From positions 32,133,404-32,197,403 of the forward strand of contig CM066916.1 of assembly GCA_033964015.1 (NCBI GenBank): DNA of 64,000 bases. The letters run 5' to 3'. The stretch is from Scolanthus callimorphus (lineage: Eukaryota > Cnidaria > Anthozoa > Actiniaria > Edwardsiidae). The translations under genes were made by a program, and so were the position numbers. Below, one piece after another: positions 1-12,200 of the stretch. Under the pieces are notes generated by a model. The model made no database searches and had not been told where the DNA came from. It saw nothing but the letters and a program-made list of their open reading frames with translations. How positions within the stretch are numbered: position 1 is the stretch's first letter; each line of letters begins with the position of its first letter.

Positions 1-110
1 ATTTCACACTTTGTCGGATTGTAATCTCGGAGAAATGAACTGCAAAACAATGTTAGCGATTTTCGATATTTTGCATATTTAGAAAAGTGTTTTACGTCTT
101 TTGTTCACAG

Positions 111-289
111 CCTCTAGAGACGGTGGCTGGTCGCAATGGTCACATTGGAGTACATGCACGGCAACTTGTGGGGGAGGGGGAAGGAAGAGAGAAAGAAGCT
201 GTACGAACCCCACCCTCAGGGGGCTGGCAAGCCTTGCTCAGGATCATCAGTTGAAACCGAGACGTGTAACAACATCCCTTGCCCTGTCC
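111..289 (+). CDS. TSP1 repeat exon with a 1-base frameshift
   Basis: The exon follows an AG at 109-110 and ends before GTAAGT at 290. It encodes a thrombospondin type 1 repeat: [17 protein letters not shown], then the basic RKRERSC strand, then in another frame the terminal cysteines of CNNIPCPV. Frame is lost near 208-216, within the C-rich run after CTNP. The exon is 179 nt; 180 nt would fit its phase 1/phase 1 introns, so one base is missing. TSP1 repeats bind glycosaminoglycans and matrix partners and carry C-mannosylated WxxW motifs (family knowledge). Sequencing error is the likeliest cause, though a true lesion cannot be excluded from sequence alone. Confidence 0.85.
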
Positions 290-3200
290 GTAAGTAACAA
301 CATCGGATGAAAAAAGAAGAATTCCCAAGGGACTTGAACTCGGGACCTTCCACTTACTAGTTGAAAACTCTACCAACTGACCTACTGAGTACAGTTTATC
401 ATCCAGTAGAGTATATCTATACTACTAGCGGTTTCTATTGAGTATTGAAAGTAAAGTGCTGCGATAAATGTAAAGGAGATAGGACTCAATCCGGTAAACT
501 GTTCAGGGAGATCGTCTCTTCCATGTTTAACGCGTTCTTCAAATGCATTTCATCCCCTTCGAATATAAACACGATCGATGGTCTCTGTTGAAAGACTTCT
601 AAAAGCACATTGCCTTCCTCTAGAAATATCGCTTAAGACTATCGCCTCGATGAATACTTCCACGAACAAATAAAGTAGCATCTGAATGATAAACTTTCAA
701 ACTTACCTTCACGAAGCAAAGGAACTTTCTAAAACAACGAAAAGACTTTCCAAATTCGCAAAAGAACGAAGGGACTTTCCGATAACCGCTGATTAGTAAG
801 GACGATACTGCAGGCGTCGGCATGCGCATTCATCATTTGCCGATAGCCGCTGATTATGTAAGGACGATACTGCAGGCGCCAAAATCATCCATCGCTAGCC
901 CACGAAATCGACTTTGCCTTCAGTAATATCGTGCGCCACAGAGATCCCACCGTTCGAAATTATAGTATGCTGCTCGCTTCGCTCGCAGCAATTATAATCG
1001 GGTTGTCTGCGCAAACGTTTCTGATTGGCTAAATCGTCCGCACCACTCCGCTTGGCCCTGAAGCTGTGTCGCCAAACGAAGTTCACAAACCTGAAGAGAA
1101 AGTGGATATCTCCACAGTGGGCGTGTTTTGGTTGGAAAAGATTCATCCTGGGCTAAGTTCTAATTCAAGCGATTTCTTAAGCGAGGGACAAAGCTGCCAT
1201 CGCCGCCATTTTGAAATCTCCCACAGAAACTAAAAAAGAATTCTCAGTTCGCACAGCCGAAATCACCATAGTCATCTAAACCTAAATGGTTCTGTCACAG
1301 ATTACTTGCAGGAATGTGCAGGGATAATTATTATTCGAAAGCTTTAAGCTGAGAAAAATTTTCATTCAAGTTTGAACAAACGTACACCGCCGTACACCGC
1401 CTTGCTTTCTGGAAGCACGCTAAGGCGAAATGCCACAAAGCCATAAATATTCTCTAAGTATAAATCCTGACGCTTTATCGCAAAACGAAGGACACAAACC
1501 AGAAGAGAAGGAGGAAATCTCTCCAGTGGGCGTGTTTTTGTTGGAAAAGATTCACCTTTGGCTAAGTTCTAAGTCAAGCGATTTTTTCAGCGAGGGACAA
1601 AGCCGCCATCGCGGCCATGTTGAAATCTCCCACATAAACTAAAAAAAGAACAAAGTTCCCTTAGCCGATAGCACCATAGACATTCAAACCTAAATGGTTC
1701 TATTACAGATTACTTACATTTGTGTTTAGGGATAATTCTAATTCGAGAAAGATTTGAGCTGAGAAAAATTTCATTCAAGTTTGAACAAACTTACACCTGG
1801 CACTGCCTACAGAGCGCGCGCTAATGATATTCGTAAATTTTCCTATGATAAACTAAGACATTTCTTAGAACAGTTTAACTTTACCTGTTTCTTCTCTCGT
1901 GCCTTACTGATAAGCATTATACAAACAATTCCGAAGTCAAATGCTTTTCTGTAATAGGCTGCGTTTTCAATTTTAGCGGGTTCTTAGACAGATTTGAGAA
2001 CCGGACTGACTCACCAAGACGGGTCGGGACAAAACGTGGCCTAGGCCATGGTTGGGTCTTCTAGCGCACGAAGTGACGGGCTGTTTTCTTGTATATGTTA
2101 TTTACCGGCTGGGAGGTCCGGATCGTGAAATACCGTGACCGAGGTCTTGAAAATACTGACCGAGACCGGAGGTCGACCTCCGGTCTCGGTCAGTATTTTC
2201 AAGGCCGAGGTAACGGTATTTCACGATCTGGACTGACCCCAAGCCGGTAAATAATATATTTATTTTTTTGCTTTCACTCAAACAGCAGAAAACTTCACAG
2301 AAATTTGCGCGCGCGGGATTCATCCGGACCCGGAGTCCGGATCGTAGGATTCCGGACCGCTCGCGAGCCATTCAGAGCGCGCGATTTGATGGATACCGGA
2401 CCGCTGAAAAAATTAATAAAGGAATGTAATAAATAATGACTTGCTTCCAGCCAGATGGGACGCTGAATATCACAATAGTCGCCTTTTTGAATATGAATAG
2501 TCCTTTTGTTTGACTATGCCTAGTTCTATTAGAAGACGACTATATATGGCATTCAGCGATGAAAGTAGATACCATAATTGTTTTCTCGTATAGACATGAC
2601 CGTCTTGAAAGCAATTCATGAGTACTTTACTATCCAATCAAATGCGATCAGCAACACTAAACCAATCAGAGAGCGAAGTGATTCACAATCTCTCCTTAGC
2701 GAAGTCCATCACAGGTACTTGTGTAATTGATTTCTCTATGCGATCTGATTGGCTGAAGGATCAAAGATCATGCAATCAACCAATCACAAACCGTAGCACG
2801 ACAGTCATGTGAGAACCGCTATCTACAAATTTGGGTAAGATAAGTGGAGAATTGTGGTTCCTTCCCGCCGGAGAGAGCTCCACATACGAGGGTAGTAAGT
2901 CCAGCAGAGGGATTACAGCTGTTTCAGGTAACACGCGACTTCGCCGTTGCTGCCAGAGTTTGGCACTTGGGTTTTCTGTGCTGTCCATCAATGCAATCCG
3001 TGTCCGTGTGTGAGCCAATCATATCCTTTCAGTGCATTCATTGGCTTCCCTTGCGAGACATGTCGCGACAGAAGCCAATTCATTGCACTAGGCGAAACTA
3101 GGCAAGGATCTGATTGGCTCACATGGTTTGATTGACTACACAGGAAAACCCAACTGCCAAAAGCTCTCTCGATGTTTTGAACGCGCTGGGTCGCGTGTTA

Positions 3201-6200
3201 CCTGAAACAGCTGTAAGAGAGGAGTTATGGAACATGCGGCGCTTTGAAGCAACATTGGAATTTCTTTTACGATGAATGGTTTCTGTGCGTGTACGTCTTC
3301 ATTTCGAACCCCAAACCAACAAACCGTATCGACTTTTCTCCGATCCGAGTAGCTTGCTTATAGCTTTGAATTCCTTTCAAATGGAGCTCTGATAGAGAAA
3401 TTGCACAGTCGACCGCAGGTTTGTCAGCTGAAGTTAAATAAGGAGCTTTACTTTACTTTTTACTGATCATTTATTCATTTACCATTCATACACAGCAGTT
3501 CTAACCATTCATTTTACATCATATATCTTACGGGGCCTTAAAGAACCCAACATTTGATCTAAGCCGCCAGTTCTGGCTTCTATAGCTAAGTTGGTAGAGC
3601 GTTACAGACCGGTTTCGTGGAGGTCATGGGTTCGAATCCTGTTGGTAGCTTGAAATCTTTTTTCAAGTCTTCCATTTATAGCGCGCGATCGCTAAGATTG
3701 CTTCTTATCTGCGATGATCATCTATTCATTTACCCTTTACTCTTATAATGTCATGCTCTCTTCCACCAGCTTGCGACAAATCTCTAGACATCGCGTTAAT
3801 CCTGGACTCCTCCGGCAGCATCCGCAAGAAGAACTTCGAGAAGATGAAGAAATTCATAGCGCACTTCACAAAACACTTTAAGGTGTCACCAGCAGGCACG
3901 CATATTGCCGTCATCACATACCACCTAACCGCTCGTGTTCAGTTCAGCTTTGCCGACGCCAAGTTTCATGATCCCGTGCGTGTTCGAAGGAGAATCATGA
4001 GAATAAAGTACGACGAAGGATGGACGCGCACAGATCGCGCGCTAGAACTTGCTGACACAAAGCTCTTTACAAGTGCTGGGGGTGACCGGGTGGACAAAAA
4101 GAATGTAGCGATAGTGTTCACAGATGGGGATACAAACCCTGGAAGCAAGCCGTACCCCTCTGTCCTATTAGGACTTCTGGTAATTATACGTAAATAAATT
4201 AGAGCGGATTTCAGATGACTGTCTTGAGTAATTCGCAATTACTATGTAATTACTCCTATACGTTGTATTCAGAATTTGCGTAATTACTTTGCAATTGGTT
4301 TCACTACAGTCATATGAAAATTGCTCTATAGATTAGTTGGCGATTGATCTTTGCGAGGAATGTTTCCGATTCACTGAAATTTTCCCGCTTAATTTCCCGC
4401 CAAATTGGGCGCGTGTGCTGACACAGGAAGCCCGAATAATTATTTTTTGCGATGGACCTTTGCGAGGAATGTTCTGATTGGCTGAAAGGGTGTGGTTACA
4501 CAGGGAATTCGCAACATAAAGATTATAGATAAATGCATCCCATCACGAGTCGAGTGTGATGAATTTTTCTTGAATCCCATGGCAAAGACTTGATATTATT
4601 TTACTGCAATGATTGGAGCTTTGGACTTTCTTTGCTCGCGGGTAAGCTGTGCTTTTGTCGCATTCAGCTTTCATCCACGTTAAATCTCACCCGTTTTTAG
4701 CCAATCAACGCGCGCGTAATAACTGAGCTATAGGACTCAATATTACAGCAGTTTTGAGTATTCTGCGAACTCTCGCGTTCGACTTCCAATGGCGTTCTGG
4801 CTTCCGTCAATCAAATTCTCGGGCCTAATTTGAGTCTTAACCGACCGTAAGTTAGGCCATTTGTGTAGAAAAAGATAGTAAAAGATGCTGTGTTTTGGGG
4901 CAGTTCACTAGGATGGCAAATAACTGAATTCTGTGTATCCCAAAGAGTTTCAAAGTTTGATTGACGGAAGCCAGAAAGCGGTTTGACGGTCATTTATTAC
5001 GGGCGCCCGGGATGGATGAGTTACGGACGTATTTTTCTCAATCCCACAGGGGCGAGGAAAAATGCGAGTAACGAGTTAAATGCCCGCTACTGTTGCATTT
5101 ATTAAAAACGTATAATGAGCTTTTTATTATGCAACTGAACCAAATTTTCTCAGCGGAATCTAGCCTCTTGAAGCTTTGGATAATCCTATAGCCATTCAAA
5201 AGCGCGCGCAAAACCGGTTGGTAACCGGTTTGCTAAAGTGTAAAACAGCTACAACGGCTTTTGCCGTGTAATACGACTGCGTATCTGCCTCAATATTCAC
5301 CTGATATGAAAAATGACGTCACAGTCGTATAATAAATACGGGTATTATCCACTCCCGGATATCGGCTCTTGCTTTGATTTCATATCATGCACCACTTTTT
5401 TGTTCGTTCTGCAGAAAAAGAAGGTGACGTTGATAGCTGTAGGTATCGGAGATGGGATTGATAAAATCGAACTCCTGGAAATTGCAGATGGCAAGAAGGA
5501 AAATGTAGTGGAAGTCAAGTCATTCGATGTACTAAATGAGATACTTAATCGGATTATAAAGGACTCCTGTGATGGTAAGAGGACAGTGATTATCTTGATA
5601 CTACGTAAAGATTGAAACGAAGCTTTTTAAAATATATCCTTGAATCGCAAATCAAATCAAAACAAGAGGAATTTCGCTTAAAATCGCTTCAAGTTTATCG
5701 AAGTTTTGCAAGCAATTTTCTTGCAATACGACATTTGCATAGACCAGTTAGCGGTTGATTCTGCCATTTGACAGGAGCAATTTTGCAGAAATCTTCGCTA
5801 TCAGTAGAAGAACATCGCGAATTTAGTAGGTATGCCAATTATTTATAGCATCATAGGATGGAAACTTTTGCAAACTTTTGCACTTCACCATACAAACCTC
5901 TGTAAAATTTCCATCGACTTTTGCAAAGCCATATCTTCGCTAGTTTCCATGCTATAGTGTTACAAATTGGAATATCTAATATTTGTGGAGCTCTTTCCAG
6001 TGATTGTGACAGCTTTTTGCCAATTCACTCCTATCCAATGGCGGAATAAACGGCTAACTGGTCTATACGACGTATTTTTGGAGGTTTCACTACTGATTGG
6101 CTAGTGGTGTTGTATTTGCGTTCAGTTTCGACCATCCCCGTTTGTTTTACAGGTTCTAGTCCACCAGGGCCTGAGCGTGCGTGCGGCACTAGCGATGAGA

Positions 6201-9200
6201 CAATTCTGGAAGTCAAATCACCGCAGGTCAAGGCAACCTCGTACAAGAGAAGATACAAACCGAAATGTGGCAACATGTGGCATCAATGTTTCCAGGGTAT
6301 TGTCATTTATTTATTTTCTTTCCTAGAGGGTACGGTAACGAATTTGGGGTGGGGCAATTTTGGGGCTGACATTTGGACTGCATTTTAGGAGGGTCAAACT
6401 TTTTAGGCCCCGCCGGCTTTGAAAATAATACAGACCCCCCCTCCCCCCCCCCCCCCCCCCGCCCCCGTTAAATAGTGACCACTCTCTTAGTTCTACACTG
6501 GGGAATGATGCATTGACCGAGCTCCCATGTTTCCTGAGAAGCAATAGCTGCGTGTGCAGTCACATTACTTACACATACTCCCGGCCGTTCACTTGATTAC
6601 ACTATCAGTGGTAATTTTGTTTTTCTTGAAATTTCCAGGTGCATGGAGCCCTAAAAAGAACAACAAGGACCAGTACCTCCAGTTTGACTTCAACAAACCA
6701 GTCAAGATCACTCATATTGATACTCAAGGGCGAAGACGTGGCAAGCAATGGGTGAGCAAGTACTGGGTGAGCTACAGCACGTCTGTGGATGGGTTCTTCC
6801 ATACTTATTACGATGAGAAAGGACACCAGAAGGTAAGACTTAGCACCTCCTCTCCTCTCCCTCCCCTCAGTTTTCGTGATCCCTCCCCTCCACCCCCCAG
6901 AAAAAGGGAATCGCATGTTTCTCTTTTTGCGCACGGGTCACGCCTTGCTTTTAAACGCATTTCATCAAGCCTCAGAAAAAGGTAAATGATCATGTCGTTT
7001 TGTGTGTATATTTAAAGAGCCCATGTCAGCCACTCCCTTGTTTTTGTTTTCTTTCGATATTAGAAGACGAATTACGGGTAGAAATCTCTAATCAACATCT
7101 AAAAACAAAGTTTCAGATTCGATTTACCAAATTCGACCGAGAAAATTGCTCTATATTCTCTAAATCAGCCGATGGAAATGGATGTTTTGTTCACACTTAT
7201 TATATAGCAGCTGCTCGTAACGCTATTGGCTTTTGTTCAACTTGGTATGTTGCTATGCTGTCAAAATGGCGGCTAACAGGCTCTTTAACAACTCCTGTAG
7301 ATTTTATTCTTCGTGTGCGCAAAGCACCGCCGCAAATGACGAATTTATTATTATGTGCGTGAAGCACGACGTACACAAAGGGTGTTTTCCATCTTTGTAA
7401 CGTCGAACTCACGCTGACCTAATGAGGTCTTCTTTTGAACTGTAAAACTGTAACTGCCCCTTCCAGGCATATCACTACAAAGCTTGGGGTGACTTTGTTT
7501 TTCCTGATCTGGGGTCGATACACAACATTCGGAGGCATTCCATAAAAACTGGGCGATCGTATTGTCTTGTTGCGAGTTATGAAAATCCATAATTAGATGC
7601 CACTCGCGCGCCGCAATTTTTAACGTTTCCAGTTGAGTGAACTAGATTGATAGAAAATGCAGACCTAGTCCCTGGCTTTCTAGGCGGGCTTCCTGTGGTC
7701 ATGTTATGACGTCACCGGAAGAGCTTGAGCGCCCGCGCACATCCAGCGGTTTACTGCATACAAGGAACCCCTGCAAATGATATAGAAGTTGCTTCAACAA
7801 CTCATTCGAACATATTATGGGCAGGGCTTCAGGCTTTGAGAGATCGTCCCCCTTTTGCTCGCTCAAAAATAGACTGATCCCCCCCCCAAAAAAAGGTCCT
7901 CCGACCCCCGCTGGCGAGAAATGGCTTATCTCCGGTGTAATAACCTGTGAGTGCGCACGAACTGCGTCACAAAGCTTCCTTTGTTTGGTAGAACGAATCA
8001 GGATGAAATAAGAACTGAACACAAAAGTGTCCTCTGGGAATGGTTATTACACCGGAGTTAACCCCGATAAATAAAAAATGACCGGTCCTGGCCTAGCGGA
8101 CTCTTGCACCAGTCCAATATTCTTGCGAATCGACTCATACAAACGTACAGTACAGTCTCGACACCTTTGAATGAGGTGTTCTGTTTTCTCAATTGTTGTG
8201 AACTTCATTGGCAGATTTTCAAGGCGAACAGTGACAGCGACACTAAGGTGACGGCAGACTTAGGAGCCATGCCAATCTTCGCCCGCGTTATCAGAATACA
8301 CCCTCTTACTTGGAAAGAATTTATCGCTCTGCGTGTCGGCTTTAAAGGCTGCATATCTGGTAAGTGGGAGAGAAAGACACGCCTTTATGAACAAACATAT
8401 ATCTGCGTGTGTTGCCCCAGGGTAGTCCATTCAGAAATATTTCCATTCTGAAATCCGTACAGTGAAAACGCCTTAAAAATTTTGGACCGCCTGCATGGGA
8501 AAATTCTGATTTAATATTTTATATTTTGTGAAAACAAATCATGCTTGTCGCTTATAACCAACGCTTTTGTGTATTGATATTTCGTTTAACCTGCAACCAT
8601 CTAGGCTGGCCGTTTTCTAAAAAGAAAGATAATTACAAGCGATTCAGAATTGTGCCGCGGGAGTCTTGTTACGTGACTTCAAGATATGCGCCATTCTCGA
8701 ATCCAGAGCTCCCGGCTCGTCACCTCAAGGGGGAGGCTTTGGTGACATCCATTAACGCATGCGCGAGATTTGATATAGAGCCGTTGAGAGAAAGAACTTT
8801 GTGTGCATGCCCCAACGTTCAAAATCAGCCAATCAGCAAAGGCCCTCAAACGGTCGCCACCAGAGCCTCTCCCTCGAGGTGACGAGACGGGGAGCTCCGG
8901 GTACGAGAATGCATATGTGCATGTTACACCGTTATAGAGCTGCACCTTTCGTCTGTGGAGATGGGAAGCTGGGGGGTTTAAACTCCCTTCCCCAGGAGGC
9001 CGGCAAACACCCTTTCCAACAGACTTCCCCCTCCTACACACACAGTGCCGTACATTGTCTCGAATGCAATTAGCTTCAAACTTTGTTGCGCCGCCCTTGT
9101 CAGTGCCTGTGTGCGCAATGCCAATAACTTTCATGAAGAGCCAATGCCTTTATAGAGCAGATTTCAGATGACCGTCGTAAAAGTAAACGCAATTCTGTAA

Positions 9201-12200
9201 TCACTAGCCAATCAGAAACAAGAGTATTACAGCTTGCTGTTGAATGGTTTCCAGCCCAGCCAACGAGGAGCCAAACCAATTCAGGATTACTTAGTAGTCA
9301 CACAATACACGACTTTGCCAATACGTGGAATATCTTGGACCAAGCCCCTCAAGGAGCAAGTAACAAAAGAAAGAATGACGGTCAAACGAGGCCGTTCATT
9401 TCGTTCTTTTGTTATTTGTCCCTGAGGAGCATGGTTAGTAGACATTTCATGCATTGGCAAAATCGTGTATTGCTCTCAAATTTGATTGGTTGATAGAAAT
9501 AAGCAGCCAATGAGAAAGCAAACCAATCGCAAACGCATTTAAATCACGACAGTTATTTGAAATTCGCTCTCATCACGATCTTTATTCCATTTTTTTCATT
9601 TCCATATAGGCTTTGTACCTCCCGTCGTCCCCGAATGTCTTTCCGCAATGGGAATGCAAAATGGGAAAATCAAAAATAACCAAATCAAAGCCTCATCATG
9701 GAGTGGCTATTATCGCCCTTATAATGCTCGGCTTTGGAAACAAGCCAACTCAGCGAAACGTCATGGGTGCTGGTTCGCTAAGAAAGAAGACACCAATCAA
9801 TGGTTACAGGTGGATTTTAAAAAGGAAGTCCAGTTAAAAACGTTGGCTATTCATGGCAGTCCAGACTGGAAGAGTTGGGTGAAGAAAATCCGTCTCTCAT
9901 ATTCACAGGATGGGATATTCTGGGAGGACTATCGAAGCGCGCATGGAATGCAGGTTTGAAGGAAATGTTTTACATCGGCTTACAAGCTAAAATTGTTGCA
10001 TCACGACCCACGTTTTCAAAAACATCAAATTGATTTTTGCATTGACTTTGCTGTTCCGCCAATCAAACTATCTGAACCAATGAAACTCTTGCCCTGTTTC
10101 GCCTAGTGCAGTCAACTGGTTTCCCTCTGAACTAAAACCAGACAACTTCCTCGCGACAGAAATCCAGGCGACTGCACTAGGTGAAACAAGGCAATAATCC
10201 GATCCGTTTTTGGCTATACAAATTGACCTACTAGTGTGACTTGCCTAAAACAATTATTCCTCTCGCCCTCATGGCCTAATAATTGTTAATTAGAAGAGGA
10301 CGAATTACGCGTAGAATTCATCTCGAAATTGCCATCTACAAAAAAGGATTTAAACATGAATTACTGCATTCAATCGAAAATATTGTAAAACTGAATTGTT
10401 GTTGACCTCTCCATTGCACAACTTGGGGAACGGTACTTTCGTTACCATGTGAGCGAGTTCAGGCCCGTCTACACTTGCAATTTTTGCTGCAATTTTGGTC
10501 GCTCGAGTCGCGGCGATATTTCTCGCACGTACGCGTCAACTCAAAATCACTAATGTAAACTAGGTGCAACTCGGCGCGATCTGCCGCGATTTTTGTCGCG
10601 TGATGCGCATTCTCTTACCCAGAGCTCCCCGGCTCGTCTCTTCGCGGGGGAGGCTCTGGTGACAGCCACTGACGCATGCGCGAGATTTGATACAGAGCCG
10701 TCGTGAGAAAGATGTTTCTGCGCATGCACCAACGTTCAAAACCAGCCAATCAGCAAAGGTCCTCAAATGGATGTCACCAGAGCCTCCCCTGCGAGGAGAC
10801 GAGCCGGGGAGCTCTGAGCACGAGAATGCGTGATGCGCGGAGATTTCAAACATGTTCGAAACTCTTTGCAACTTGATGCGATTCTTTTTCTCAATCCTTT
10901 TTGTCATTCTCTCACAATCTCAAACCATTGTTCCCTGTAGCAGTCGTGTTTGCTCTGACAACGTTTATTGAAATAGCTGTATGCAAGTGTGAACCGGACT
11001 TTACGATGTCATCAAATGCTCGATTCATGTCATTCATGTCGAATTGACTTGTTCTTTCACTACAGATCTTCCTCGCCAACACAAATGCCTACACAATCAA
11101 ATACTTGGGCCTAAAACCAAAGATACTCGCACGGAAAGTGAGGGTTCACGCTGTTGAATGGCATAAATGGATCCCTATGCGACTGGAATTCTATGGATGT
11201 AACGCGCTTGGTAAGTTAGGCCATGTGCAGACGTCGAACAGCAGTCGAACTTTTTAAGGCTCGTTTCCATATAGTCGTATCTGTCGTATGAGTCGTATCA
11301 GTCGTCTGTCAAAAATTTCACGCGACCCGTACGACTATATAGAAAACACTCGTATACGACTCGTACGACTCATACGACCGAAAAACACGGCGGGGCATAC
11401 TCAATTCGATCGTAAAATGCCCTGCTTTTCTCCAAAATTATCATTCTATACTGGCCAACAAAAGACAGAAACGTCTGAGAAAAACGGCCTCGCGATTTTT
11501 GTGAAGAAATTAAATTTATTTGCAGTAAAATCCGATGAAACGGGGATGAAACGTTAGAAAAAATATACACTTCAAGATTCTAGTGAAGCGAAGTAATTGT
11601 GACGAACCAAAAACTTACTCTCTTGTCTATTCTGCGTAAAAACGGGACTAGAGCGGACAATAGTCATCCTAGACAATGACCATCGTAATATCACTAAACG
11701 ATCGGCCCTCAGTAGTGACAAAAGGACAAGAGAAGTCTAAAGAGAAGGGTGCTCCGGTTTGTTTAAAACATGAATGTTTGTTTGAAATTTGTAGGGTCCC
11801 CTCCCGGAAAGCCAACGTGCATGAAGGCCCTTGGGGCGAAAAACCAAGTTTTCACATCGTCATCGGATTACGACTCAAAATACAGCGCCCCGCATGCCAG
11901 ACTAGGCCGCGGTAGGAACTTTTGGAGGCCTAAAACTGACGCTGGTTCTTGGCTGAAGATCGAGCTAAGCCAAACTACCAAGATCACGGCAATTGCAATT
12001 AAGGGTGGGAATCGGAACTATTGGGTCCAGAGTTACAAACTTGAGTGCTCCGTGGGCGGAAATAAGTTTGAGTGGTACGATAACGAGAGGATACTGTATG
12101 GTAACACCTGTGCCGGCAAGTGCGTACACAAACATCTCTTGACTCCACATATCATCACCAGGTAGGAGCTGATTTGAAAGAGGCAAATCAGGGGCGTAGC

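Larger units (their letters stand above)
290..3769 (+). other. Intron between TSP1 and VWA exons, repeat-rich
   Basis: No coding exon is visible in these 3.5 kb. It holds a tRNA-like fragment (330-397, minus), a short duplication containing 'ctgattangtaaggacgat' (near 785-880), two diverged copies of a 330-bp unit (1050-1390 and 1475-1797), a long palindrome (2099-2254), a family-B inverted-repeat element (2913-3215) and a second tRNA-like sequence (3576-3649). Confidence 0.6.

Noticed and set aside
6554..6985. The 143-codon frame over discoidin-1 exon 2 as a full exon
   Set aside because: Only 6639-6832 shows F5/8C homology and has an acceptor and a GTAAGA donor; the rest is flanking intron.
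8679..9134. Minus-strand 151-codon frame and similar overlapping frames at 10560, 22081, 55527 and 61752
   Set aside because: They translate family-A MITE sequence; the recurring peptides come from the repeat, not from a gene.
12105..12110. TATG|GTAACA as the donor of discoidin-3 exon 1
   Set aside because: It would drop about 20 residues of conserved F5/8C strand that are encoded directly downstream, whereas CAG|GTAGGA at 12161 keeps them and fits the phase of the 12611 acceptor.
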